Shown in pieces: positions 21,002 to 32,469 of a stretch of DNA of 64,000 nt. The stretch spans positions 10,255,018-10,319,017 of the forward strand of contig JAJEKV010000041.1 of NCBI GenBank assembly GCA_021234155.1. Reading direction: 5' to 3'. A program made the translations under genes and the position numbers. The notes below the pieces were generated by a model. That model saw nothing but the letters and a program-made list of their open reading frames with translations. It made no database searches and had not been told where the DNA came from. How positions within the stretch are numbered: position 1 is the stretch's first letter; each line of letters opens with the position of its first letter. The stretch is from Isoetes taiwanensis (taxonomy: Eukaryota; Streptophyta; Lycopodiopsida; Isoetales; Isoetaceae).

Positions 21002-21703
21002 TTAAGCCCCCAACCGATCAGACTCCACTTCTACCATATTAAGATCCCCAACAAGAAGCCATAAAATGTGGCGCCCAAGGTGAGTATCTTCCCTGCAAAA
21101 GAGGCCCGCGGTGAAGCTCTCTAATGAGGGTCGATTATGAATGTAAACATTAATTTCCTGCCTTACAATGAGGGCCCAGCGACCAAAGCGATCCAGCTGA
21201 GTAAGGATGGCGGCAAGGAAGGAAGCCATGCTATCCGCGACCCACACTAGCGAGAATCGGTGATGTGATAAGGACATTAAACTTCGCGACCAATCATGTG
21301 CGCAAGCTTTGATATGTCTCCCTTACGGCAGCTTATGCTCTTGAAGACATACTGGCCAGAGCATCAATCTAGATAAGTAGAAAAGAAATCGACTCCACTT
21401 GAGGGAGGAGGCTACCCCTGAACATTCCATGAGACTAACCGCATTGATCTTGTGATGGGGCCAATTCAGATGAGACCAGGGTGTCTCAAGGGGAAGTTGA
21501 GGATGTTTCACGGCACCTGGCATGGCGGTAACCTCATCAACCAAATCAGCCCAGAAGTGGATCAAAGCGACCAGGTGGGATGCAATGGGAGAAATGATGC
21601 TACACGAGGCAAGGCGGGGGCTGGGGCCTTGAATTAGATCCCTTAGCTGACTTTCGTGGTTGGCCGAAGAGCGGTGGATGTTTAGGTGGTGGGTGGATGC
21701 CAC
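21002..21703 (-). pseudogene. LINE AP-endonuclease domain, broken
   Basis: The upstream frame (21323-21703) ends in SRLMLWPVCLQEHKLP, the LQE motif of LINE endonucleases. The downstream frame (21002-21277) ends in LWLLVGDLNMVEVESDRLGA, matching the conserved GDFNMVE...D motif. The endonuclease nicks target DNA to start insertion. The domain is split by a frameshift near 21280-21320. Confidence 0.82.
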
Positions 21704-22107
21704 GCCCGATCAATCTCCATATCTTTGCCCGAGCCTCTTCAATTTGCTCTTGTGATTTACGAATTTCAGCCAGTCTCAACATTTGGTGATCGAGGCCCGG
21801 GGGAGGAGGCTGGCAGCTGGAAAAGCGGGGGCAATCCACGAGCACGAGGGGCGTGTGAGATATCCATTGAGGTGGGAGCTGATCTAGGAGCATGGAGTGC
21901 GGGAGGAGCAGGATGGAGAACCACTGTTGGTGAATCTTTGCGAAATTGAGCAAAGAGAGGGCTTGGGGAACATGAGAGCTAGCTTCGGGACTATTCAACA
22001 AGGGCGGCTTAAATGGAAAGAAGATGGGCCCGCTTTGAACAACAAGCTGTTTGAGGCAAATCACGATGAATGGGCCTTGCCACGCGGACCTTGATGATGC
22101 CCGTTGG

Positions 22108-22885
22108 TTATGGAGTGTTGCAAATGGAGTCAATCTCATTAGCAATGGCGAAAATGAACTTGAAATCTGTAACTTTCGGAGGAAATCTTGATGTAAAAAC
22201 GAGAAGGGGAGCCGCGTAAGGCATCGGCTTAGGCTGGAAAGGATCGGGGAACATCTTTGTTGATAGAGCAAGAAGTGTTTCCGAGAGGATCAACATCTCG
22301 TTCTATGAGTTGAGCGGCCCGGCTCGGGAGATTCAAACATCAAAAGAAATTAACGTTGATCTTTTGCCACAAGCTTGATAGATTGATAAGTAGGAAGACC
22401 TAGCTTGTGAAGGTGCCCAGACAGCCAAGATCCCACGCGCTTCAGATCCAAGAAAGGGCCAGTGAAGTGGCAGACCATGGAACACGTAACCAAGCTTGCT
22501 CCACATGTCGTCGATGATCCTCATGGCTAATCTGCACCACTGGAGCCCCAAAATGCTCAAAAGTTGCCCTGCACTCCTGAACCTCATAAAAGATTTCGTC
22601 TGATGGGAGCTAGACATCCATAGAATCTTGCTTGGCTTGCAATTCTTTGGAGATAGGACACAACTTCCTTCTGTTATTATCCACCATGGTGGCAATGGCC
22701 TCTGAGACCTGCGAGCCAGAGGTGGCGGGAGTCGCCCGAGGCCCTTGCAAAGCTATTGAGAGAATTGCACACACAATTTCGAGCAAGCTGTATCGAGATG
22801 ATCTCAAAGGTGTAGTCGTCGATGCATTTCGGGGGATGGAAGAGGATCTTGCCCCGAGTGGTGGGGAAGAGGGGGAACTCCTCAC
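22108..22885 (-). pseudogene. LINE ORF1-like remnant (DUF4283-like)
   Basis: The minus frame 22333-22695 includes WSKLGYVFHGLPLHWPFLGS and ARGILAVWAPSQA, resembling the W.....GLPL.FW segment of plant LINE ORF1 proteins with a DUF4283 domain. Neighbouring frames (22108-22296 and 22610-22885) are less clear. ORF1 proteins bind LINE RNA. The plus-strand open frame across the same bases has no domain and is probably a shadow. Confidence 0.6.
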
Positions 22886-22892
22886 ATACGAG

Positions 22893-23235
22893 GAACCTCC
22901 AGCGTGTGTTGCCGCGTTACACCCGGTTTATGGAGGTTGCACCACCACAGAGCACTACACAGAAAGTCGTCCGCTGGAACTTCCAACTGTGTGTTGGAAG
23001 TGCCACCCGTCTACAACACTATTAGGTGCAGCATGTCGAGATGAGCACACTCTGAGGGCACATGAGGTGCAGGCTGATATGAGGAACTTCCAACTGTGTC
23101 GAGGAGGAGCTAGTAGCCCGGCGGCAACCCGGCGGACAAAGAGGGTCTTGCACGAACCCCCAGAACCTCCAGCAGTGTTGGAGGCTAGTGTGGCCGGCGC
23201 ACCACCGGTCAGGAACCTCAAGCGTGCATTGGAGG
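22893..23235. repeat. Five dispersed imperfect palindromes in the LINE 5' part
   Basis: A motif like GAACYTCCARC-GTG-TTGGARG occurs at 22893-22911, 22977-23000, 23083-23101, 23163-23184 and 23211-23235. The second copy is almost a perfect hairpin: CTTCCAAC then TGTGT then GTTGGAAG. Spacings are 48-106 bases. They lie in the 5' portion of the LINE on its minus strand. Confidence 0.7.
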
Positions 23236-23850
23236 TGTGACACTCTTGGAAGAGTTTGCCAATGCGCATTATTCAACCGCGGCTTCCGGTCTCACCGGGC
23301 GTTTAGGCGGCGGCGTGAATTATTGTATTCTTTGCAACTTCTGATGGGATGGAAGCGAAGCAAATGGCGAGGCGAGGAAAAGATGGAGCTCTGTCTCAAT
23401 TGAGGCAGCCACACTCGAGCCATTAGAAGAAATATTGGGCAACACTAGAGGATTGCGATGCACCGAAAGAGACTAAACTCTCGGGGGCGAAAGAGCACCC
23501 TCCGCGAGCCATCTTGTGTGCATTATTACACACTTAGTGCGGGAGAATCTCTGACATATTCTTTACCAATTCCACCATGAGCGGTGGGAGAAGCACCCGA
23601 GGCATGTTTTGGCGGCTGCGGCGGATCTTGTCATCTCCACCAAGAGGGGGCCAAAGTTTCAGATCTGAACCGTCTTTCCCAACAGGCCAATCTCTGAAGA
23701 AGTTAAGCACCAGTGGATGGAGTGCTGAAAGAGCTTTCCAACAAGCCCAAATCGCCCCAAAGCGCCATCGGATCACGAGAGTTATGGCCAAAAGAAAACT
23801 GCAACCAAAAAATTTTCGTTTAAAGTTTGAAATATCTCATTTGATAAAGT

Positions 23851-25040
23851 AGATGCAGCCAAATTTTCGGTGGAAATTTTGCAAAAATTGTAATAAATCA
23901 GAGGTATTTTTTTTCAAAAATCGGGTAAATATAAATAAGTTTTTTTTGATGATTAGAGCAAAATCTAAATTCAAGGCTTGGATAGTAGTAACACTTAAAT
24001 GTGGTTTACGCCTGAATATTTGGTCAAAGAAAGAAGGCATATGTGGAGACACGGTCTAATTACACGACGAACTTAATAAGTAGAACCCATTCTAGGAATA
24101 GAATAGAATAGACATAGTCTAATCAGACAATAAACTCAATTACAAGATCCCCTATAAGTAACCCCCATTCTTGTTCACACTTAATGCGTCATGTGCTTGA
24201 CCTATCTTAATTTACTTAGTATACCAAAGAAGCTACATCGAGTTTGATCAATGAAAATTTCAAAAAGAAGCTACATCGAGTTTGATCAATGGCCATTCCA
24301 CATGCTCTACTAGTATGGTTGCAATAGAATAAAATACATTATTGTCCCTTAGACCAAAGGGGCATTGGACATGTTTCGCAATTGTGAGCTCTTAGGAGGT
24401 GCTACTAGCAATACAACACTATCATGATGTAGCCATCAATAGGCTTTATTTTGGGGTTGTTTTCTTGTATACCCATATACCACTTTTGTTTGGCATCCTA
24501 GCCATGCGCATGAGCTTCGTTATCTCCAGCTTTGAGTTGTGTTTTGCGAGTTCCATCGATCTACATATGTTGCATCTCAAATTACAAACCCTTTGTCTTC
24601 ATATACCCTCCGGTGTCTGATTGACATCTTTCCCATGGCGTCTGCCAGGTTTGGCAGCGTGCTGTCTTGGGTCATGAGCTTTGGGATTGGGTAGTCCCAG
24701 CTGACCCTTTAGAATTTAATCCTTATGTCATTATATGCCAGACACTCCCTGAATATGGTTCCCATCTTCTATTTTTTTTCTGTATCGCAATTTTGCATAT
24801 GCAGTCCTACCTGTTAATTTGGCCCCATCTGTCCTCCTCAATTAATCATAGCTGTCCATTCTGAATCTCACTATTGTATCCTTCCTCGTCTTCCCTGTTC
24901 TGTTGTCTCTGTAATCCTTTGCCTAATTTGTTGGTCTAGGTCAAACATTTCTAATAGTCATTTTGTTTTGGGCGGTGTGCTTGTTTAGCGGGCTCGCATT
25001 AGATATTCACCCGACCATCGTCCCATTTTTCTCCGCTTAC
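23851..25040. other. Intergenic, no gene recognised
   Basis: AT-rich sequence without a recognisable gene. A 37-base direct duplication starting AAGAAGCTACATCGAGTTTG lies at about 24227-24290. Short GAATA repeats occur near 24100. Confidence 0.4.
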
Positions 25041-25507
25041 GATGCTGGTTATGTTTAACCCCATATTTTTGGTCCATTGTGCCACATCTTTGAACCAGCC
25101 TTATCACGTGGCGGTGCTACTTGGCCCGATGCGGGATTCTTTGGCGTTGATCATATGTTTGGGTTCATGATCCCATTGTTCTTGAAAAGCGGCATCGATG
25201 GTCCTCTCCCATGCTCGATTTCCACCCAATGTTGTGACCCCCACGCTTTCGTATACAATGCCCGGGTGTATGGGCGAGGAAGATTCCCTCTTGTCGGCCT
25301 GGCTTCGTGACATGAGACCGCCTATCGGCGTCAGTTCTTGATTGTGAGCAAGAATCCGGCGTGGGAAAATCGCGTGTCATTCATCCGAGTCTTCCTCGGG
25401 GATCGACCTAGCTCGGAAGCCCATCAACATCAACATAAGCACAAATATCATATCAAAAGTATAACCACCTCGTTGGGATCACCATAACAACGTCCATCCT
25501 AGAAGAT

Positions 25508-25714
<207 letters not shown>

Positions 25715-25751
25715 TCAATATTAATATTTATATTTATATTTATATGTATAA

Positions 25752-25801
25752 CAACATCAACATCAACATCAACATCAACATCAGCATCAGCATCAGCATC
25801 A
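25752..25801. repeat. Hexamer repeats ATCAAC and ATCAGC
   Basis: About four ATCAAC units are followed by about three ATCAGC units, making a compound microsatellite with the ACA array just upstream. The change from AAC to AGC within the array marks a variant expanded after one substitution. Confidence 0.9.
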
Positions 25802-27545
25802 ACAAGGAAATCCTGCAAGCTTCGGGCTCATGGAGATAGGCCCGAAGGCTTGGGTCTCTAAGTTCATTGCAAAGCGAGTTCATGGCAAAATTTGGGTGGC
25901 ATAAGAACATGGCCATTGGGTAGTCCACTCCATGAAGCTTCTCTTGTGCATACTTTGCGGATAGGTGATAAGTCTTGAGACTTAGCAAGTAGCTTTGCCG
26001 GGGGGCTACTCTAGGTTGCATCTCCCTAGATACAATGAGGTAGGGGGATCACTCCCCTCCGGAAGGTTCATGCCAACTTCTGGGCTAGAGCCATGGGTTC
26101 CGATGCTTTCGTACATGACTTGAACCCCACTAAGGCGGCGATACCACCCGGGAGGTGTTGATCCCATATCTTATCTGCACTTTCGGTGGCAAGGTATTAG
26201 GCCTAGCCCACAACATTCCCTTAATAGGCGCTACGTTAGAGGATCAAGCGTAGCTGGACAAGCCTTCCTTATTAGTCGATCTAGCCCATACATACAACCA
26301 GGCGGGCTCCTATGCACGGGCCGCATGGGTTGGGAATTAATGAGGGTAACCTGGGATTTAACTAGGAAGGCTCTGAGGTCTCTACCCCCTTCCCAATACC
26401 ACGAGAGGTGCTCCACGGAATCTAATAGAAAATCATCATTCAAAAGAATCCAACCCGGAAACATAGATCTAATCTATCTACTCTAATCGGACATGATTAG
26501 AGTTCTTTAATCAATTTGGATACTAAATGGAGTTCTTGGGCTCTAGAGGCCATCTAGGGCCAAGATCATACACAAATCCGGCATGTTAATAGTCGGAAGC
26601 TTGTATTGGTGGTCTGTCGACACTTATCGGATCCTTGGCTGGCTCCAACACCTTGGAAAGTGTCCATCTTTGCTATCATAGTCGAATCGAGCTTGAATGA
26701 AGAAGGCACCTCGACATTCGAGCTTGGCGGTGTTGATAAGTTAGATTGTGAATGGCACTTGTCCAAATGCATGCTTCAAGGTTGGAATCGAGAAAAAGGA
26801 GACTTTTATGGTTCTGTCTTTTGGATCACGCTTTAGAGCATGCTTTTAGGTTGGGATCTAATGGGCCCTATAGTTCATTAGGGTATTGCCAATGTGGCAA
26901 CAAGGGTTATGCTCATGTCTAATAGGGCATGTACAACGTAATGATCTCTAGTGGTTGTACCCATAGTACAACCCTTTATGATACAATATACATGTTGATT
27001 ATGATGACATGTACTAGTGACATGTTAGTATAATATATGTATTAATACCATATATTATCCTAAAAGCGTCACATTTTCTCCACCTTGAATTGATGCAGTC
27101 CCGGCATCCGAGAATCTCCAGCCTTGGAACTTTTAGCATAACCCACATTAGACTCACAACATGCATGTAATAATTACAATCGGATTAATGTACTATTTGC
27201 AATTTATGATTAACAAAATTTTAACAATGATTTAAGGCTTAAGTTTATGCCTTAAGTTTATATATCAATTACAAGTATCATAATATCAAAATTTAAAAAG
27301 TTCTAATTAACACGTTAGCATGTATATGATATAATATAATGATGGTTTTAAAAGGGAATCACCCTTTTAATTACAATTATACTAACTAGAATGATCAAAC
27401 TTGGCATAGAGAATGGCTTTCTTCATGATGGCCATAGATTAGAGATGCTTTCCTATCATGCCACCGACCCTTTATGCCTATTATCTCTTTTCGAAGGGGC
27501 CTACTTCAGTCTCATCGAGTAAACTTTGATCTACCTTCTACTCAC

Positions 27546-28240
27546 CTATCGAGTGGGGTGTCGACTACTTGGGTGATAATTAGAGCCTTTGCATTGCTCC
27601 ATGAATTGTGGAGTCTTGCTTCTCAAGATCTGATTGGAATACCCACATAGCATCTTCCATAGGTAATTGCATCCATTTGACAAGGTATTGGAGAAATTGT
27701 GATCTTTTTGTTTTGTTGAATGATCTATCAAAAGAACTTCCGGAATAATCTCAAGTTGTTCGTCGGTCATTTCCAGTAATGTTGGTGTGTCCAATACTTC
27801 ATCGAGATTCGTTGGTGTGTCTCTTTATAAGACTTATCGCGGAACACTCTATGGATTTTCAAGTTCTTGTTTTTCTTAAATGATCTTTCAAAAGAACTTC
27901 CTGAATAATCTCAATTTGTTCGTCGGTCATTTCCAGTAATGTTGGTGTGTCCAATACTTCCTCTAGATTCGTTGGTGTGTCTCTTTATAAAACTTATGCG
28001 GAACACTATGGATGTGCTAGTAGATCCAATTTGTAGGATTCGTTATCTACTCGTTGGACTATCTTAAATGGTCCAATCCATCTTGGAGCAAGCTTTTTAC
28101 AGTTATTGATTTGGAGCTTAAACATTTAACTTTTATTTTCATAAATATTGCCCCCCTTGGAAATCCCTTACAGTCCGTGCTTATCTACTAACCTCTTCTA
28201 ATGGCTTCTTCTTTTTGCTAGAAGATATCCTCGGACCTCT
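27546..28240 (-). pseudogene. Gypsy copy A integrase C-terminus with 160-base duplication
   Basis: This corresponds to the integrase C-terminal region seen better at 61478-61885, for example EMTDEQLEIIPEVL against EMTDDQLRDR. A tandem duplication with a 160-base offset is visible: AAAGAACTTCCGGAATAATC near 27730 recurs as AAAGAACTTCCTGAATAATC near 27890, with GTTCGTCGGTCATTTCCAGT in both. Frameshifts and stops show it is inactive. Confidence 0.75.
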
Positions 28241-28449
28241 TCCACTAAGCTTTGCATGTTGGCTAATAACTGTTGAGAAACCTCTACCTTGGACACTAGA
28301 TTGTGTCAAGTATCTGGAGTCAAGCACTGATAGCCACAATTTATCATGAATGACGACATCTTGGATGACTCTTGTTTGGTGTTGTTATCGCCAAATTCTA
28401 CCAAATGGATGTAGTCTTCCCATTTTGGTACTTGTTCGGACATAGTTTC

Positions 28450-28755
28450 TCAATATATCTTACAATATTCGATTGGTTTAAAGCCCGATGCGCCCATCGT
28501 ATGGGGATGATAAAGGCTGTGCTCATGGACAACTCCGTCTAAATTGTCCATGATTATCTTTGAAAGGTCTTTCGAATCGTTCATGAACTTGGGTCTCTCT
28601 ACGAAATAATCTCTATCGTCATTCCATGAAATCGAAGATGGCTTATGTGAAAAAGCAGTGGTGTCTAGGGCCATATCGGTGATTCGACAAAGGCACGAAA
28701 TCGCCATCTTTGACGGCTTATCGACCATGACCATTAAAGTCCTTGCCTCTTGCAA
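28450..28755 (-). pseudogene. Gypsy copy A integrase core fragment
   Basis: The minus frame reads VMVDKPSKMAISCLCRITDM and later LYHPHTMGASGFKPIEYCK. These match the integrase core phrases VVVDRFSKMAHFIPC and TAYHPQTNGQTERTNR with many changes; the catalytic Glu region is altered. It is homologous to 62027-62254 of copy B. The domain cannot be functional. Confidence 0.75.
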
Positions 28756-28789
28756 TCCTTAGGAGTCTGTTATGAAGCCCATGTTTATT

Positions 28790-29335
28790 ACCTCCCATTT
28801 GGCAAGTTGCCAAAGGTTCTAAGCGCTCGGGCATTGAGGTTGTTCTGCCTTTGTTTACTGATATAGATGACACTTTGAATGTATCTACGCTATCACTTCT
28901 TCATACATGGCCAATAATAGCTACTTCTTCCATAGACCCCACATAGCCAGCTATTGGACTATTGTGCGAGTGCGTGGAGAATCAACTTTCTCACTCCGGG
29001 ATGATTACGGCACTATAATTTGTTTTTATGATACAAGAGGTTATCTTCCTTCTTGAAATGTTTGAAGGTTCATCTTTCTTTATATGTTCTTGCTTCCTTG
29101 AAAAGGCTTGTCTCTATTTACGAAATCTTTGTCCGTTGTTAGCGCGTTTTTTTTATTCTCTTGCCAAACTCCTTTGGTGAGTGTTGATATAAATGTACCC
29201 CTATTGTCAAGCGATGCCTTGAGGTATGTCATAACCACATTTTTTTTTTTTTTTTGGCGTGTATACTATTTGAAAGTCATACTCCATCCATCTTCTCTGT
29301 CTTAGGTTGAAGTGTGGTCCACGAGCTTTATCCTT
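28790..29335 (-). pseudogene. Gypsy copy A integrase zinc region and RNase H end
   Basis: Comparison with 62400-62950 shows the same order. GPHFNLRQRRWMEYDFQ at about 29275-29325 is the RNase H segment that reads PHLNLRQRRWMEFLEEYY in copy B. The H2C2 zinc region follows toward 28800. Stops and frameshifts are frequent. Immediately upstream, gag sequence resumes, with no RT or protease between. Confidence 0.75.
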
Positions 29336-30140
29336 GAAGCTTACTTGCTTTTTATCTTGTTGTTTCCCATAGTTTGCATTATTAAGCTTCTAGTAGGTCT
29401 TGGGGCTTCTTTCTCTTGGACTATAAGGCCCGAACTATTCTCTTTTTCATATGTGTTCTGCCTCTGCCCACCATCCTAGGGACCTATACCCTGTAAGCTT
29501 AGTGCCTTCAATTCCACTTCTAATATTATTCGCGGGTTTATGGCTCTGGCGAGCTTTCTGATTTCTTCGTTAAGGCCTTTAATTTAGCCTTTCACTACAT
29601 GCCTTTCACTCAACTTTGGTACATATAGCCTCAGTCTCATAATTTCTTTCTGCGTTTTTACCGGGAATTTATTGCTATGTTCCAACCTATAGAGGCACGC
29701 ATCATGTGGCATTTATACTTCCTAGGAACATAATGGCGTTTGAATGCCTTGACGAACCTTGAGAACCATGAACTATCTCTGCTTTCGACCCATGGGCCTT
29801 GGCATAACCCTTCCACCATATTCTTGCTACACCCTTCTAGTTTGTTGTGGTCATTACGCTGTATTGTCCTTATTCCTCATTCCATATGCATTTCCATATT
29901 CCGCATCTCATCCAACTAGGCTTCCACCTCCATTTTGGACTGTTATTCTGGGAGAACTGCACAAGTTTTGGGCTTTCAAACATTACTCGGGGTTGAGTCC
30001 ACTTTCTTTTGATAATCCGTCCTGTTCACGACCCTCTCGTTGAGTGGTGTTCCTCTCCACTTCCTCCTATGATTCTATATCAAAGGCCAAGCTTTTTGAG
30101 ATTGAGTCGAACTTCGAAGATCTCACGTATGCTCCTCTTC
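29336..30140 (-). pseudogene. Gypsy copy A gag remnant
   Basis: The minus strand reads AFKRHYVPRKYKCHMM near 29720, YRLEHSNKF and EIMRLRLYVPKLSERHVV further on, and GLNEEIRKLARAINPR near 29570. These are gypsy capsid phrases. The N-terminus near 29950 aligns with 63141-63350 of copy B (NVWKARKLEQFSGDN there). After the gag C-terminus the sequence jumps directly into RNase H at about 29330, so protease and RT are absent. Confidence 0.72.
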
Positions 30141-30249
30141 TTTTCCTCCCCTTGGTTTCGCAAGTGCTTGTAGTAGCTGCATGTTACGCTCCCGACTATT
30201 CCACTGCTCTTGAATTTTCGATCGCGCTTTGGACATCTCCTCTTAAGGG

Positions 30250-31157
30250 TTAACATTGAAATTCCTCATAGGGTTTTCTAGGTTGTTAATACCCGTCTTG
30301 CGGGGGTTTGCTTTCGATTGGTCGGCGTCTATTTGGTTCAGCGGTTCTTATTCTTTCTTCTTTTACACACATTTCATATTGTCACATATGTTATTAGTTC
30401 CTTGGTTCTTGTACTTGTGATATGTTATTACATTTGACAAGAAAGGAAAATAAAGAGAACAAATAAAATATGTAAAAAGTGGTATATATTTATATATCGG
30501 AGTTGAATACAAAATATAACTCTTTCAATAGAAATGATAGGTAGGAGGTTGTCTTGTAAGTACTTGTGCACTTCTTTTGGTCTAAGTTCCCACAAGCTTT
30601 GCCTGGGTTTAAATCTTTGCTCCTCCTTGAATGGCAACTACTACTTTCTTTCGGAATCTCTTCTGTCATGTGCCTGACTATTATTGCTAGTTGTTACAGT
30701 CGCATGACTAGGGTATTCGAAGTCGAAGATGTGGAGTGCAATAGCCCTCTTTACCAAAATAATGTGGTGATATTATTGGCCATATACGCCTTCCAAAACG
30801 ATAATGCAATGAATAGTTACACTACCTCTGTTCCCCGTGGGCTGAAGGTCTTGTGAAAGATCAGAATTCTGACATCGTCGAGGAGTAGTAGATAATACTG
30901 CAGAGTGGTTGTCGTCTGTGCCTCTGCAGGTGGAGCCATGCCCTCGCGGCTTCGAGACGCAAAGTCATCTATGTGTACTGCCCACAGACCATTATAGTCT
31001 ACTTGTAAGGACCTGAAGATGTCGAGTTGGGTTCCTCCTCGTTTCTCCCTTCGCCGATGGCTATTGAGCTACTTGGCGGCATTACATTGGTGGTTCTGCC
31101 CCTTATGCCAAGGTTATCCTGAATAGCATAAAACTCTTCTTCTGTTGGCGGCTTCAT
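30250..31157. other. Intergenic, no gene recognised
   Basis: No domain or repeat was recognised. No LTR partner for gypsy copy A could be seen here, so that element is truncated on this side or its LTR has decayed. Confidence 0.4.
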
Positions 31158-31583
31158 TCATCCTTCCTCACGGTAGGTCTCTGTCTCCCTCTCCTCCATG
31201 GTGAACTCTTGCGTTTCATGATCGATGAAATCGTCCAGTTCTTCATCCAAGGTGAGCAGCTCATCTACTCGGTATATGCATGTCTGATATTGGGGCAGGT
31301 TTTTCATGTCATTGAGGAGGAGATATTCTTCTCCTTGAACAATAATTGGGGATAGGCTGGTAATGCCAGGTCTCACTTGTTCTGCTCCAATGTTCTGCTG
31401 CTGTTGTATCAGCTGCATTTGCAGTTGTGCTTCTTGTTCTTTGTCAGATTCTAGTTGGATTGTATCCTTGACTTCTTCTAGAAGAGCAGATGTCACTTCA
31501 TGCTCTTCAAATATTGCGGCCTCGTATTATAGTAGCATTTGTACATCCCTTTTGAGTCTAGGGGTGGTGGCTCCAGAGTTTGT
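31158..31583 (-). pseudogene. Unrecognised acidic, Gln-rich coding-like segment
   Basis: The minus strand encodes about 140 residues with one internal TAA near 31530. It starts SGATTPRLKRDVQMLL, continues YEAAIFEEHEVTSALLEEVK and QLQMQLIQQQQN, and ends DELLTLDEELDDFIDHE and TMEERETETYREEG. Composition is acidic and Gln-rich, with likely coiled coil around residues 30-75. The residue pattern looks coding, but I do not recognise the family. It could be part of an unclassified transposon. Neighbouring bases give no clear continuation. Confidence 0.35.
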
Positions 31584-32281
31584 ACATGGTATTCTCAGAT
31601 TTGTATACTAAGAAGATGGCAAGGGCAACATTTAGTAAGAAGAACCTAAGATTTCTATGAGTTATGGACATCTAATCTGGCATGGGAGAAGCCTTATTCT
31701 ATAATGCCTTCATAATGTTGTCCATTACTACTAAGGTATGTGCTAAGGCAGTCTTGGAAACCCAGAGTCCTTGACATGGAGGTACTTGTCTAGCCTGTCA
31801 GTCTACTGTGCTTGCAAATTCAGCCATAATATTATGGTAATATGGAGTAGCAGTCAAAGTGGCTTGGAGGTCAAAAGTGTGTTGGAAGACTTCATAAATC
31901 TGATTGATGTCTACTTTTTTGACATGTACATTGGTGTTATACCATTGCCTAAATGCTAAAGATGCGATGGTATATATGAAGCTGACTATATCGAACGAGA
32001 GTAGAAGCGCCCTAGTATGCTGGAAGATGGCCTCTTTTGCAGGAGCTAAAGACCTATGTTTGATTAGTACAAATGAGAGGCTATTTATAGAAAGCTTGAT
32101 CTAGAAATATTAGGGTTCTAGGAAAATTGTCAGATTTGAATAAGGTTTGGCAAATTCATGGCGGGTTAACTCTAGAAGTCAGATCATTAACTGTCACATG
32201 AGCTAATTCTATACTTCTATTGGGGTTGGGATATCTAGATTCAAGTCACCCTAAATCTTTTTGGCCTAATATTGAGGAGGC

Positions 32282-32462
32282 CTCTCATCGTGCGCCAAAT
32301 GGGTTTGTGAGAATCTCACAAGTGCCATTCGTGCACCGTGAGAGTTGTTGGCCATATCAGGGTCTAGACTTAGCCGAATGGAAAATGATGGGGTGAGGAC
32401 TCTCACTGTGCACCAAAGGGCCCTGTGAGAATCTCACAAGTGGCTTTCATGCACCATGAGAG
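32282..32462. repeat. Two nested-palindrome repeats, 118-base spacing
   Basis: Units at 32282-32344 and 32400-32462 share one plan. An outer inverted pair (CTCTCAYYGTGCRCC and GTGCACCRTGAGAG) surrounds an inner palindrome TGTGAGAATCTCACA. Each unit could fold into a hairpin with a second hairpin in its loop. The 55 bases between them are unlike the units. Confidence 0.8.
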
Positions 32463-32469
32463 TCATCCG

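Larger units (their letters stand above)
17404..23850 (-). mobile_element. Decayed L1-type LINE retrotransposon
   Basis: Reading on the minus strand the order is a 5' region with ORF1-like sequence (about 23.8-22.1 kb), AP-endonuclease (21.7-21.0), reverse transcriptase (20.2-19.6), a zf-RVT-type 3' domain (18.9-17.6) and a poly(A) end seen as a T run at about 17403-17416. This is the standard layout of plant L1 LINEs. Frameshifts are frequent, so no ORF is complete. The 5' boundary is uncertain. No target duplication could be fixed. Confidence 0.82.

Noticed and set aside
22893-23235. CRISPR-like array of palindromic repeats
   Set aside because: Repeats are imperfect, spacing is irregular, and the context is a eukaryotic LINE.
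22632-23240. Plus-strand open frame of about 200 residues
   Set aside because: It lies antisense to the LINE ORF1 region, has no domain, and spans the palindrome array; it is best read as a shadow.
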